A stretch of 64,000 nucleotides of DNA from Bacteroidota bacterium (GCA_023394415.1 JAEXAR010000014.1:14480-78479), one strand, 5' to 3'; counted from the stretch's first letter, positions 50,826 through 60,047 are shown. Made by a program: numbers and translations. The notes: generated by a model from the letters alone, not told the origin.

Positions 50826-51923
50826 TTATAAAAAATAATTTACAGGATTAGTATTTTCCTCTGTTTTTGAGATTGCAAATTTAGGAAATTTTTCTGACAA
50901 AAGGTTAAATAATTGTTGAGTAACAAACTGTTCCGATTCGTAATGCCCAATATCGCATATTAGTATTTTGTTTTCTGCAGTGAAAAAATCGTGGTATTTC
51001 ACATCACCAGTAAGATAAGCATCACATTTCTTTGATAATGCGGCCTTTATTCCGCTTGCACCACTACCTCCTAAAACGCCTACTCTTTTTACCGTTTTCC
51101 CTCTTAATGCAGAATGTCTTATCACTTTTAAATTAAATTTTTCTTTAACTAAGTTCAAAAATTCAGTTTCCTCCATCTCACTTTCAAAATCGCCAAAACG
51201 TCCGAGTCCCGAATATTGATTTTCATTATCCAAATTATAAATTTGATACGCCACTTCTTCGTAAGGATGGGCTAATTTCAAAGCATTCAAAATCCTGTTT
51301 TGCTTGTAATTTTCATAGATGAAATACAGCATTTCCTCCTCAGTATTTTCTCTTACATACTCCGCACCTTCAAAAGGATTAGATCCCGGTAACGGACGGA
51401 ACGTTCCTTTACCTGAAACTGTAAAACTGCATTCATCATAAAAACCAATATTTCCGGCTCCCGCTTCAAAAATTGCCTGCTTTAGTTTTTCTGAATATTC
51501 TTTTGGAACGTAAACTACCAATTGTTTAAGATTCTCCTTCTTGGGCATTAATATCTGCTGATTTTTCAATCCTAATTCTTCACAAATACGGTAATTGACT
51601 CCAAAATAGTCATTATCGAAAGCTGTATGAATCGCATAGATAGCAATTTTATGTTCAATAGCCTTTAATACTGCTCTTTCAACATAGTTTTTTCCTGTTA
51701 AAGATTTTAACCCTGAAAAAATTATGGGGTGGAAACAAACGATTAGATTAAGTTTTTTGGCTATAGCTTCGTCTACAACATTTTCTAATGCATCGTGACA
51801 AACCAAAATTCCACAGATTTCACGATCTGGGTTTCCGCAAAGCAATCCTACATTATCAAAGTCTTCAGCTTGTGGAATGGCGAACTGTTTTTCGAGTTCA
51901 ATAATTACCTCGTTTAATTTCAT
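50826..51923 (-). CDS. Nif3-like dinuclear metal centre hexameric protein
   Basis: The 365-residue protein has the Nif3/GTP cyclohydrolase I type 2 fold. Metal ligands lie in IVCFHPIIFSGLKSL (first His), YAIHTAFDND and the late ICDIGHYESEQFV. An inserted PII-like domain (about 130-230; YVPKEYSEKLKQAIFEAGAG) is present, as in the longer bacterial members. It would form a toroidal hexamer with a two-metal site. The biochemical role is unsettled; several members are proposed hydrolases or metal-chaperone-like proteins. It precedes and is coupled to the zinc-ribbon-type gene. Confidence 0.93.
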   Translation of the reverse strand: MKLNEVIIELEKQFAIPQAEDFDNVGLLCGNPDREICGILVCHDALENVVDEAIAKKLNLIVCFHPIIFSGLKSLTGKNYVERAVLKAIEHKIAIYAIHTAFDNDYFGVNYRICEELGLKNQQILMPKKENLKQLVVYVPKEYSEKLKQAIFEAGAGNIGFYDECSFTVSGKGTFRPLPGSNPFEGAEYVRENTEEEMLYFIYENYKQNRILNALKLAHPYEEVAYQIYNLDNENQYSGLGRFGDFESEMEETEFLNLVKEKFNLKVIRHSALRGKTVKRVGVLGGSGASGIKAALSKKCDAYLTGDVKYHDFFTAENKILICDIGHYESEQFVTQQLFNLLSEKFPKFAISKTEENTNPVNYFL

Positions 51924-51951
51924 TTTATTATGTTTGTAGCGAAATTAGGAA

Positions 51952-51959
51952 TAATTTTG
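51952..51959 (+). promoter_or_regulatory. Putative -7 element of the ion channel gene
   Basis: TAATTTTG (51952-51959) matches TAnnTTTG; a TTG at 51933-51935 lies 16 bases upstream as a possible -33 element. The ATG follows 14 bases after the box. Confidence 0.45.
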
Positions 51960-51972
51960 ATATTTTTCTGAA

Positions 51973-52824
51973 ATGCAGAAACATCAAACCATAGAAAAAG
52001 AACACGATTTTATCCCGGAGCGTAAAAAGTGGAAACGTCAGCTCTTTCGAATTATTTATCGTGCCGATACACCTTTAGGTAAATTGTTTGACATATGCCT
52101 ATTGATATTAATTTTCTTAAGCACTTTCATCGTAATGATGGAAAGTGTGCCTTCACTTGATTTAAAATTTCATAATCTCTTCATTGCCTTAGAAGTGATA
52201 ATTTCCATTATATTCACAATTGAATATATCTTAAGAATTATTACGATTAGAAATAAAAAAGATTATATTTTTAGTTTTTTTGGAATTATTGATCTTTTGG
52301 CAATTGTGCCTTTTTATTTAAGTCTTTTCTTCCCTTTCACCAAATTTTTCCTCATTATCAGAATGTTGAGAATGCTGAGGATTTTCAGAATTCTTAACCT
52401 TCTCGATTTTATGAATGACGGCTACTTAATTGTAAGAGCCCTTAAAAACTCTTCGAGAAAAATCTATATTTTCCTTCTATTTCTGATGATTTTTTCAATT
52501 ATCGTTGGTTCAATGATGTATATGGTAGAAGGTCACAAAGAAGGCTTTGAAAGCATTCCGCAAAGTATTTATTGGGCAGTTGTTACCGTAACAACAGTAG
52601 GTTATGGTGATGTATCACCTACGACGCCTTTAGGAAAGTTTTTTTCGATTTTGCTGATGCTTGCAGGTTACTCAATCATTGCAGTGCCAACCGGAATTGT
52701 AACAGCAGAGATGAGGAATAAACGCCAAAATCTTGAACTACTGTGTAAAAGATGCGGAAATGAAGACATTGATGATGATGCCAATTACTGCAAAAAATGT
52801 GGTGAAAAAGTGGTAGAATTTTAA
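51973..52824 (+). CDS. Voltage-gated potassium channel with C-terminal zinc ribbon
   Basis: The 283-residue protein is a six-helix cation channel. The voltage-sensor S4 carries Arg at positions 130, 133, 136 and 139 (RMLRMLRIFRIL). The pore contains the K+ selectivity filter TVTTVGYGD (filter residues 208-213), and S6 follows (FFSILLMLAGYSIIAVPTGI). After S6 a short tail ends in a C4 zinc ribbon (Cys258, Cys261, Cys273, Cys276; CKRCGNEDI and YCKKCGEK). The channel core is similar to KvAP-like prokaryotic Kv channels; the zinc ribbon is a less common cytosolic addition. It is divergent from the Nif3 gene and overlaps the stop of the patatin-like gene. Confidence 0.9.
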   Translation: MQKHQTIEKEHDFIPERKKWKRQLFRIIYRADTPLGKLFDICLLILIFLSTFIVMMESVPSLDLKFHNLFIALEVIISIIFTIEYILRIITIRNKKDYIFSFFGIIDLLAIVPFYLSLFFPFTKFFLIIRMLRMLRIFRILNLLDFMNDGYLIVRALKNSSRKIYIFLLFLMIFSIIVGSMMYMVEGHKEGFESIPQSIYWAVVTVTTVGYGDVSPTTPLGKFFSILLMLAGYSIIAVPTGIVTAEMRNKRQNLELLCKRCGNEDIDDDANYCKKCGEKVVEF

Positions 52825-53594
52825 AAAGCTCTTTCATCAAAAGATTGCTTCGCTGCTTCATATCCGATTTCGAAAATTTCTTCCAAACGTTCAGGTTTTC
52901 TCTCGAAAGTTCCGTAATGTGCAAGTTTTTTTGAGGTGATAAACCAATCGCAATACGAAAATTTATGTACTTCGGTTCGATAAGAAAGCAAATCATAAGA
53001 ACGGGAAACAACTGCTTTAATTGAATTTAAATCCGAAAGTTCTATATCTTGGGGTGGCGATACAAAAACACCAATCATTTTGTCACAATCTTGTTGAATA
53101 ATATCTGCCGGAAAATTGTTCAGAACACCACCATCACTGTAAAGTTCTTCTCCCACAATGTAAGGCGTAGTAACTCCTGGGATTGAACACGATGCAATAA
53201 TGGCATCAATCACATTAAATTCTTTGTCAAAAATTTTTTGTTTGCCAGATACTAATTCAGTAGCGACAATTCTTACCTCTTTTTGTAAATCACCTATTGT
53301 CATATCCTCAAAAATTGGTTGAAGATAGGTCCTGAATATTTTGGATGAAACCAAACCGGGTTTATTAATGGCAAAATGCCTCCAATTGAAGAAATATACT
53401 GATTTGAAGAAACTTAAAATCTCATCCGCAGATTTGCCCACCGCATACAAACTCCCAACGATAGAACCTGCACTGCAACAAGCTAGGACATCAACTTCTA
53501 TTTGCTTTTCCGATAAAAATTTCAAAACTCCTGCGTGTGCAACACCTTTTGTTCCGCCACCGGAAAGTACAAGCCCAATTTTGTTATTCTTCAT
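52821..53594 (-). CDS. Patatin-like phospholipase family protein with altered nucleophile elbow
   Basis: The 257-residue protein has the patatin oxyanion loop SGGGTKGVAHAGVLK (residues 11-25) and the catalytic Asp154 in YSDGGVLNNFP. The nucleophile elbow reads ACCSAGSIVG with Ser41. The first Gly of the usual GxSxG is Cys39 (codon TGT), which is unusual. Patatin-like proteins hydrolyse acyl esters of phospholipids in the cytosol or at the membrane; whether activity survives here is uncertain. It converges with the channel gene and overlaps its stop by four bases. Confidence 0.9.
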   Translation of the reverse strand: MKNNKIGLVLSGGGTKGVAHAGVLKFLSEKQIEVDVLACCSAGSIVGSLYAVGKSADEILSFFKSVYFFNWRHFAINKPGLVSSKIFRTYLQPIFEDMTIGDLQKEVRIVATELVSGKQKIFDKEFNVIDAIIASCSIPGVTTPYIVGEELYSDGGVLNNFPADIIQQDCDKMIGVFVSPPQDIELSDLNSIKAVVSRSYDLLSYRTEVHKFSYCDWFITSKKLAHYGTFERKPERLEEIFEIGYEAAKQSFDERAF

Positions 53595-53655
53595 TATTCA
53601 AATGTAGGGAAGTTTTTTAGGAAGTTAATTATTTTAAAAATAGTAAGTCATAAAA

Positions 53656-53677
53656 AAGATGCGAAAATTCGCATCTT
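53656..53677 (-). terminator. Terminator of lpdA
   Basis: A 9-bp stem (AAGATGCGA with TCGCATCTT) with a 4-base loop is followed on the minus strand by a U-run, about 30 bases after the lpdA stop. Confidence 0.8.
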
Positions 53678-53707
53678 AATAGTATTTGTAGAATTAAATC
53701 TTTCAAA

Positions 53708-55099
53708 TTATATATGAATCACTTCACCATAAGCCGCAGCTACTGCTTCCATAATGGCTTCAGAAACCGTTGGATGCGGGTGGATTGATTTGATGATTTC
53801 GTGACCGGTTGTTTCCAACTTTCTTGCAACTACGGCTTCAGCTACCATATCCGTTACGCCTTCACCAATCATATGACAACCTAACCATTCACCATATTTT
53901 GCATCAAAAATTACTTTGATGAAACCATCTGTATTTCCGTTTGCTGTTGCTTTACCTGAAGCAGAAAGCGGAAATTTGCCAACTTTTATATCGTAACCCT
54001 TTTCTTTTGCCTGTTTTTCAGTAAGACCAACTGAAGCAATTTCAGGATGGCAATACGTACATCCAGGAATGTTACCATAATCGATTTTCTCGGTATGGAT
54101 GCCTTTAATTTTTTCAACACATGTAATTCCTTCTGCTGAAGCAACGTGTGCTAATGCTTGTGTGGGAATAATGTCTCCAATTGCATAATAACCCGGAACA
54201 GAAGTTTCATACCATTCGTTCACCAAAACTCTTCCTTTCTCGGTTTGTATGCCTACTTCTTCCAGACCAATATTTTCAATATTTGCAGCGATACCTACGG
54301 CAGAAAGTAAAATGTCCGCTTCAAGTGTTACTTCACCATTTGCTGTTTTCACTTTTGCTTTTACGCCTTCTCCTGAAGTGTCTACACTTTCAACAGAAGA
54401 ATTAGTCATAATTTCGATTCCAGATTTCTTTAAAGATTTTTCAAGATGTTTTGATATTTCCTCATCCTCAACCGGAACAATATTCGGCATAAATTCTACA
54501 ACTGTCACTTTGGTTCCCATGGTATTATAGAAATCAGCAAACTCAACACCAATAGCACCTGAACCTACTACAATCATTGATTTTGGTTGCTCCGGAAGTG
54601 AAAGTGCTTGTCTGTAACCAATCACTTTTTTACCATCTTGTGGAAGATTAGGTAATTCTCTTGAGCGTGCACCTGTTGCAATGATAATATGATTTGCAGT
54701 ATATTCAGTTGATTTTCCTTCAGCATCAGTAACATCGATTTTTTTGCCAGGTTTTACCTTTGCGGTTCCCATAATAACATCAATCTTATTCTTCTTCATC
54801 AGGAACTGAATGCCTCCACTCATTTTTGAGGCAACACCTCTACTTCTTTGGATCACTTTAGAAAAATCGAACCCCGGATTTTCTACTTTGTTTAATCCGT
54901 AATCTTCTGCGTGATTTAAATAATGGAAAACGTGCGCCGATTTTAGCAAGGCTTTGGTAGGAATACAACCCCAATTAAGACAAATACCACCAAGATTTTC
55001 TTTTTCAACGATGGCAGTTTTAAAACCTAACTGTGAAGCTCTAATTGCAGTGACATAACCTCCGGGACCACTCCCGACAACAATGATATCGTAGTTCAT
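53708..55099 (-). CDS. lpdA: Dihydrolipoyl dehydrogenase
   Basis: The E3 component of 2-oxoacid dehydrogenase complexes reoxidises dihydrolipoyl groups with NAD+. The 463-residue flavoprotein has the FAD Rossmann start IIVVGSGPGGYVTAIRAS, the redox disulfide GGICLNWGCIPTKALL, the NAD motif VVGSGAIGVEFADF and the C-terminal catalytic His-Glu pair in SIHPHPTVSEAIMEA. It probably serves the fused E1 enzyme encoded a few genes further on the same strand, among other complexes. E2 is not in view. Confidence 0.97.
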   Translation of the reverse strand: MNYDIIVVGSGPGGYVTAIRASQLGFKTAIVEKENLGGICLNWGCIPTKALLKSAHVFHYLNHAEDYGLNKVENPGFDFSKVIQRSRGVASKMSGGIQFLMKKNKIDVIMGTAKVKPGKKIDVTDAEGKSTEYTANHIIIATGARSRELPNLPQDGKKVIGYRQALSLPEQPKSMIVVGSGAIGVEFADFYNTMGTKVTVVEFMPNIVPVEDEEISKHLEKSLKKSGIEIMTNSSVESVDTSGEGVKAKVKTANGEVTLEADILLSAVGIAANIENIGLEEVGIQTEKGRVLVNEWYETSVPGYYAIGDIIPTQALAHVASAEGITCVEKIKGIHTEKIDYGNIPGCTYCHPEIASVGLTEKQAKEKGYDIKVGKFPLSASGKATANGNTDGFIKVIFDAKYGEWLGCHMIGEGVTDMVAEAVVARKLETTGHEIIKSIHPHPTVSEAIMEAVAAAYGEVIHI

Positions 55100-55249
55100 T
55101 TTTTATTTTATTTAAAGGCAAAAATACGGAAAAAATATTATTTACAGTATGTACTTTGTGTGTGAAGGACTGAAATTGATGCTACATTAAATAAAATAGA
55201 ATTTTTTGTAAAATTTTGATTATTAAGTCTTTTAAATTAAAAAAAATGA

Positions 55250-55257
55250 TAATTTTG
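55250..55257 (+). promoter_or_regulatory. Putative -7 element of the 88-residue protein gene
   Basis: TAATTTTG matches TAnnTTTG and lies 13 bases before the ATG at 55271. Confidence 0.35.
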
Positions 55258-55270
55258 ATGAAACTTTAGG

Positions 55271-55537
55271 ATGAAATACACACTTGTAAACAGAAAGAAA
55301 AGTACTGAGGTTACCAATAACAAGGAGTTTGTAAAATGGATGCGTCGCAATGATATGCAGTATTTCCCAGATAATAACGAATTTATGGAGGCTTACTCTA
55401 TAAGGAAATCCACTTTTGAAAAAATTGAATTAAGATTTGAAGATGAAGATGTTTTCGTGGAAGATCTTAAAAAAAACAATATGCTAGTTGTGGAAGAACC
55501 AACCAAGTGGAACATCTTTAAAACAAAAAAAGACTAA
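55271..55537 (+). CDS. Hypothetical protein, 88 residues
   Basis: A small soluble protein with high charge (KKSTEVTNNKEFVKWMRRND at residues 9-28, then FEDEDVFVEDLKKNN). No signal peptide, membrane segment or known motif is seen. A good promoter box precedes it and the coding composition matches its neighbours, so it is probably real. Its stop overlaps the end of the convergent small lipoprotein gene by four bases. Function unknown. Confidence 0.7.
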   Translation: MKYTLVNRKKSTEVTNNKEFVKWMRRNDMQYFPDNNEFMEAYSIRKSTFEKIELRFEDEDVFVEDLKKNNMLVVEEPTKWNIFKTKKD

Positions 55538-55761
55538 TAAACCTCTTCTACTTTAATATTTGGACAATTGGTTTTGAGCCAATTATTATCAAAATCAGAA
55601 AGTTCCTTACGCTCACCTTTGTAAATATAATACTCTCTAGGTGTTGAACTTTCACCTATAGTTGGCATTTTATTTATAATTTTCACTTCCGGACAATCTT
55701 GAATTTTTGTTGAGGCACAAGATGTCAAGAATGCCAATATTAACCAAAAATAATTTTTCAT
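55534..55761 (-). CDS. Small lipoprotein
   Basis: A 75-residue product with a lipoprotein signal (LILAFLTSC, lipid Cys15). Two further cysteines lie in IQDCPEV and KTNCPNI and may form a disulfide, and a basic YIYKGERKELSDFD segment lies in between. No family is recognised. It is 28 bases downstream of the frameshifted DUF305 gene on the same strand and may be co-transcribed with it. Confidence 0.65.
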   Translation of the reverse strand: MKNYFWLILAFLTSCASTKIQDCPEVKIINKMPTIGESSTPREYYIYKGERKELSDFDNNWLKTNCPNIKVEEVY

Positions 55762-55789
55762 TTTCTTAATAATTTACACTTATAACTCA

Positions 55790-56391
55790 TTAATTTTCAG
55801 AAAGCCAATTTTGTAAAAATAGAATTTCCGCATTCTGATTTTTAATAATATCGTTGCTTATCTGAACCAATTGTGCATCTTTTCCAAATTTCAGATAGGC
55901 TTTTGCCATTTCTACCGCACTTTGATGATGCGGAATCATTTGTGCAACAAAATCTTTATCAATATCATTATAAATTTTCTTGTTATTCCCCATCATTGCT
56001 GACATTGAAGCGTTAAGAGCCGTTTGAAATTCTGATGAATTCATTGATTTTTCTGTTTTATCTGTATGCTTTTGCATAATGTTAATCTCTCTTCCTTGAT
56101 CAATCATTATTTTTTCAGAAAATTTTTTAAGATCAGGGTTTTCCCTTCATTCAATTGTAATTTAGCCATTTCTACTGCCCCTTTATGATGCTCAATCATC
56201 ATCTTTGCATAATCAGCATCATTATTTCCAGAATATCCAGCATGCATTTTCTTCATCATATCACCCATCAAAGCGACCATTTTGTTGGTTTCAGATTTTT
56301 GGATTATCGTTTCATGATCGATTTTATCTTCATTTTTCTTACAAGATAATAACAATATTGAGCAAAGTGTGAGAACTAATAGGTTTTTCAT
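55790..56391 (-). pseudogene. DUF305 lipoprotein gene broken by a single-base frameshift
   Basis: The first part (56391-56107) encodes a lipoprotein signal (LLLSC, lipid Cys17) and one DUF305 repeat (MMIEHHKGAVEMAKLQLNEG), then shifts into out-of-frame residues and stops. The second part (open to 55790) carries the other repeat (FVAQMIPHHQSAVEMAKAYL) and could restart at an ATG (56107) overlapping the stop. Reading the second frame upstream gives NPDLKKFSEKIMIDQGREIN, which joins the first part exactly if one A is added to the A4 run (T4 at 56139-56142 on the plus strand). An intact gene would encode about 200 residues with two ferritin-like HH motifs, often linked to copper or other metals. 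It is either a true null mutation or a sequencing error. Confidence 0.8.
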
Positions 56392-56478
56392 AACAAAAAT
56401 TTAGATAAATCTAAGGCTAAATTCGCATTTATAGTTTTCAATTTTACAACTAATTTTTATACAATTAGAAAATAAAAA

Positions 56479-56498
56479 AAGCAGACAAAAGTCTGCTT
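56479..56498 (-). terminator. Terminator of the fused E1 gene
   Basis: An 8-bp stem (AAGCAGAC with GTCTGCTT) with a 4-base loop is followed on the minus strand by a U-run, just after the stop. Confidence 0.82.
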
Positions 56499-56502
56499 GT
56501 TA

Positions 56503-58929
56503 TTAAATTTTTGGGAATTTATGAGGGTTTATCTCGTGAAACATTCCGTAGATTTTTTCAATCATATCATCTGAAGAAGGTTTGCTGAAGTAATCGCCGT
56601 CACTCGCATATGCCGGTCTATGATTTTCTGCAGCTATAGTTAAAGGATCCGAATCTAAAAACCTAAATCCTTTTTGTTTTTCTAAAATTTGCTGTAATAT
56701 GAAAGCAGAGGTACCACCTTCTACATCTTCATCAATTATAACAAGGCGATTGGTTTTCTTAATGCTTTCAACAATTTCTTGGCTTAAATCGAAAGGAATT
56801 AAAGACTGTATATCAATTACTTCTGCAGAAATTCCCAATTTCTCAAGTTCATTGGCAGTCTCCATTACAATTCTCCAAGTCGAGCCATAAGTTACAAGAG
56901 TAACGTCTTTTCCTTCTTTGGTAACTTCAATTTTACCTACAGGAACCGTAAATTCACCAAGGTTATCCGGTTGTTTTTCTTTTAATCTGTAACCATTTAA
57001 ACATTCAACGATTAGAGCTGGCTCATCACTTTGAAGCATGGTATTGTAAAAACCTGCCGCTTTTGTTAAATTTCTCGGCACCAGAATGTTGATACCTTTT
57101 GAAAGATTAATAATTCCTGCCATAGGAGATCCGGAGTGCCAAATCCCTTCTAATCTGTGACCACGAGTTCTAATGATTAAAGGTGCTTTTTGTCCGCCTT
57201 TTGTACGATATTGCACAGTTGCTAGATCATCACTCATTCCTTGCAAGCAATAAAGAATATAATCAAGATACTGAATTTCAGCAATCGGTCTTAAACCTCT
57301 CATTGCCATACCAATACCCTGACCAAGGATGGTAGCTTCACGAATACCGGTATCTGCAACACGTGTTAAACCATATTTTTCCTGCATTCCTTCTAAACCT
57401 TGGTTGACGTCACCAATATTTCCAGCATCTTCACCAAAAACTAAAGTTTCAGGATATTTTTCAAAAATTTTGTCAAAATTATTTCTCACTACTACTCTTC
57501 CATCTACCTCATGAGAATTATCCGAGAATACAGGTTCTATTTCTTTTACTTGAGTAGCTTTCCACTGTGATTGTGAGTAAAGATGCGATGAGTAGTTGTC
57601 TTTTTCTATTGCAAATAGCTCGTCGTATTTTAACTGAAGTGTGTCTCTTTCTGCGGATTTATTTGCTCTTGTTACCAAAAGAACTTTTCTCGCCAGATGA
57701 AATACATCTTTTTTTGCGACTGAAACCAACTTATTGAATTTTGAAATTTCTTCTGCGACTTCTGAATTTTGTTTCAGACCTTCACACAAATTCAAAATAC
57801 TATTTTTCATTTCCAAAATAGGAGCTTGATATGATTCCCAAGCTCTTTTTTGGCCTTCTTTCACATATTTTTTAGCTTCGTTTTCTATAGCATCCAGTTC
57901 TTCAGAAGTTGCTAAAATCTCTTCTGAACCATCAATTTCAACAGAATAATTAAGAATCCATTCTTTGAATTTTAAAAGTCCATCATATTCTCCTTCCCAA
58001 CTTAATCTTTCTTCATTTTTATATCTTTCGTGTGAGCCGGAAGTGGAATGTCCCTGTGGTTGAGTTACCTCAATAACGTGAATAACTACAGGTACACTTT
58101 CAGTTCTGGCAAAATGTTCTGCTTTTGCATAAGCATTAAGTAATGCAGGATAATCCCACGCTTTCACTTGAATGATTTCACAACCTTGGTTTTCCCCTTC
58201 TTTTCTTTGAAAACCTGAAAGCATTTCAGCAATATCAGCTTTGGCTCTTTGATTTTGTGTAGGAACAGAAATACCATAACCATCATCCCATATAGAAACT
58301 ATCATTGGTACCTGTAATGCACAGGCTGCATTTAATGCTTCCCAAAAATGTCCTTCTGCAGTAGAAGCATCACCAATTGTTCCAAAAGCCACTTCGTTAC
58401 CATTCTTTGAAAATTTTTCTGAACCTTCAAATTTTACTTCTTTAAAAACTTTAGAAGCGAGTGCCAAACCAAGGAGTCTCGGCATTTGTCCTGCTGTTGG
58501 TGAAATATCAGAGGATATATTTTTAATTTTGGTTAAATCTTTCCAAGTTCCATCAGCATTTATAGTTCTTGTTGCATAGTGACCATTCATTTGTCTTCCA
58601 CCTGATGCAGGTTCACGTTCTACGCTGGTATCTGCATAAAGCTGTGCAAAAAAACTTTCAATAGACAAAGCATCTATTGCTAATGCAAATGTTTGATCCC
58701 TATAATATCCTGAACGCCAATCACCTTCTCTGAATACTTTGGCCATTGCCAACTGCGGAAGTTCTTTACCATCACCAAAAATTCCGAATTTAGCTTTTCC
58801 GGTTAATACTTCTCTCCTTCCAAGATATGACATCTCACGAGAAATTCTTCCAAGTCTGTAATCTTGCAGTACAGAATTTTTAAAGTCCTGAAAAGAGATT
58901 TCTTGAGTTTCTATATAAGTTGTCTGCAT
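56503..58929 (-). CDS. Fused alpha-beta 2-oxoacid dehydrogenase E1 component (branched-chain type)
   Basis: The 808-residue protein joins the E1 alpha and beta subunits, which are separate in most bacteria. The alpha part (about 1-440) has the thiamine diphosphate motif GTIGDASTAEGHFWEALN, the IWDDGYGISVPT segment and the regulatory-type GHSTSGSHERY. The beta part (about 450-808) has VFGEDAGNIGDVNQGLEGMQ, GIREATILGQGIGMAM and HRPAYASDGDYF. The enzyme decarboxylates 2-oxo acids (2-oxoisovalerate and relatives) and passes the acyl group to lipoyl-E2, supplying branched acyl-CoA for the iso-fatty acids typical of Flavobacteriia. E2 is not adjacent. ilvE at 17 kb makes its substrate; lpdA lies nearby. 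Confidence 0.93.
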   Translation of the reverse strand: MQTTYIETQEISFQDFKNSVLQDYRLGRISREMSYLGRREVLTGKAKFGIFGDGKELPQLAMAKVFREGDWRSGYYRDQTFALAIDALSIESFFAQLYADTSVEREPASGGRQMNGHYATRTINADGTWKDLTKIKNISSDISPTAGQMPRLLGLALASKVFKEVKFEGSEKFSKNGNEVAFGTIGDASTAEGHFWEALNAACALQVPMIVSIWDDGYGISVPTQNQRAKADIAEMLSGFQRKEGENQGCEIIQVKAWDYPALLNAYAKAEHFARTESVPVVIHVIEVTQPQGHSTSGSHERYKNEERLSWEGEYDGLLKFKEWILNYSVEIDGSEEILATSEELDAIENEAKKYVKEGQKRAWESYQAPILEMKNSILNLCEGLKQNSEVAEEISKFNKLVSVAKKDVFHLARKVLLVTRANKSAERDTLQLKYDELFAIEKDNYSSHLYSQSQWKATQVKEIEPVFSDNSHEVDGRVVVRNNFDKIFEKYPETLVFGEDAGNIGDVNQGLEGMQEKYGLTRVADTGIREATILGQGIGMAMRGLRPIAEIQYLDYILYCLQGMSDDLATVQYRTKGGQKAPLIIRTRGHRLEGIWHSGSPMAGIINLSKGINILVPRNLTKAAGFYNTMLQSDEPALIVECLNGYRLKEKQPDNLGEFTVPVGKIEVTKEGKDVTLVTYGSTWRIVMETANELEKLGISAEVIDIQSLIPFDLSQEIVESIKKTNRLVIIDEDVEGGTSAFILQQILEKQKGFRFLDSDPLTIAAENHRPAYASDGDYFSKPSSDDMIEKIYGMFHEINPHKFPKI

Positions 58930-58996
58930 AAATTATTATTAGATTTTCACAAAGATAATAATTTGACATTTGACCAATAACATTATGGGGAAAATC

Positions 58997-59974
58997 TTAA
59001 AACTTCCGCTCAATCACATAATCCAGCATAAGATTAAGTGATGTTTTAGCTTCAGAATCAGGAAAATCGTTCAATATGTTTTTTGCTTTCATCTGGAATT
59101 CTTTCATAACACCTACAGCATAATCCAAACCGCCGGAACTCTTTACAAATTCAATCAGCTCTTTCACACGTTTAGGGTTATTGTTGTAACGTTTTATGGT
59201 GTTGAAGTGGTATTTACGATCTTCTTGTTGAGCCGTTTTCAAAGTATGAATCAATGGAAGCGTCATTTTTTGCTCCTTAATATCAATGCCTACGGGTTTT
59301 CCGATGACATTCGAGCTTAAATAATCGAATAAATCATCTTTAATTTGAAAGGCCATTCCTGTAAATGTGCCAAAATCCTGCATTTTTTTAGCTAAAGTTT
59401 CATCGGCATTGTTTGAAAGCACACCTACTTCACAGCAAGCCGCAATTAAAGTAGCGGTTTTTTGACGGATGATCTCGTAATAAACATCTTCCGTAATATC
59501 CAGTTTTCTGGCTTTTTCAAGTTGAAGCAATTCACCTTCTGACATTTCTCTGATGGTTCTGGAAATTACGGCAAGTAGATCGAAATCTTTATGATCCGTG
59601 GAAAGTAATACGGACTTTGAAAGCAAATAATCCCCTACTAAAACTGCAATTTTATTTTTCCAGAGCGCATTAATGGAGAAGAAATTACGGCGTTTGAAAC
59701 TTTCATCCACCACATCATCATGTACCAAAGTAGCAGTATGTATCAACTCAATCATTGAAGCGCCACGAAAGGTTTTTTCATTCACATCCCCAATCAATTT
59801 AGCACAAAGAAATACAAACATTGGGCGCATCTGCTTACCTTTTGTAGTTACAATAAAGCGCGTCACCTTATCCAGAAGCGGAACATTACTCTGCATCGAT
59901 TCATAAAACTTTCGTTCGAAAAGTTTCATTTCTTCTGCTATCGGCTTTTTAATTTCTTCTACAATGTTTGCCAC
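58997..59974 (-). CDS. Polyprenyl diphosphate synthase
   Basis: The 325-residue trans-prenyltransferase extends allylic diphosphates with isopentenyl diphosphate. It has the first aspartate-rich motif DDVVD (86-90), the second DDLFD (213-217) and the GKQMRPMFVFL segment. Small residues before the first motif, and overall similarity to IspB-like enzymes, suggest a long-chain product such as the menaquinone side chain. The start is GTG at 59974, since an in-frame TAA precedes it. It is on the same strand as the E1 gene with a 67-base gap. Confidence 0.92.
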   Translation of the reverse strand: MANIVEEIKKPIAEEMKLFERKFYESMQSNVPLLDKVTRFIVTTKGKQMRPMFVFLCAKLIGDVNEKTFRGASMIELIHTATLVHDDVVDESFKRRNFFSINALWKNKIAVLVGDYLLSKSVLLSTDHKDFDLLAVISRTIREMSEGELLQLEKARKLDITEDVYYEIIRQKTATLIAACCEVGVLSNNADETLAKKMQDFGTFTGMAFQIKDDLFDYLSSNVIGKPVGIDIKEQKMTLPLIHTLKTAQQEDRKYHFNTIKRYNNNPKRVKELIEFVKSSGGLDYAVGVMKEFQMKAKNILNDFPDSEAKTSLNLMLDYVIERKF

Positions 59975-60047
59975 AGGTTAACAAATGATGTTTGATGATT
60001 GGTATTATTCTACAAATATAATTGATTTATAGTAAAGCAAGGTCTTT

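Noticed and set aside
55790..56107. Second DUF305 frame considered as an independent intact gene
   Set aside because: It lacks a signal peptide, its upstream frame continues into coding-like sequence, and it fuses perfectly with the preceding half by adding one base.
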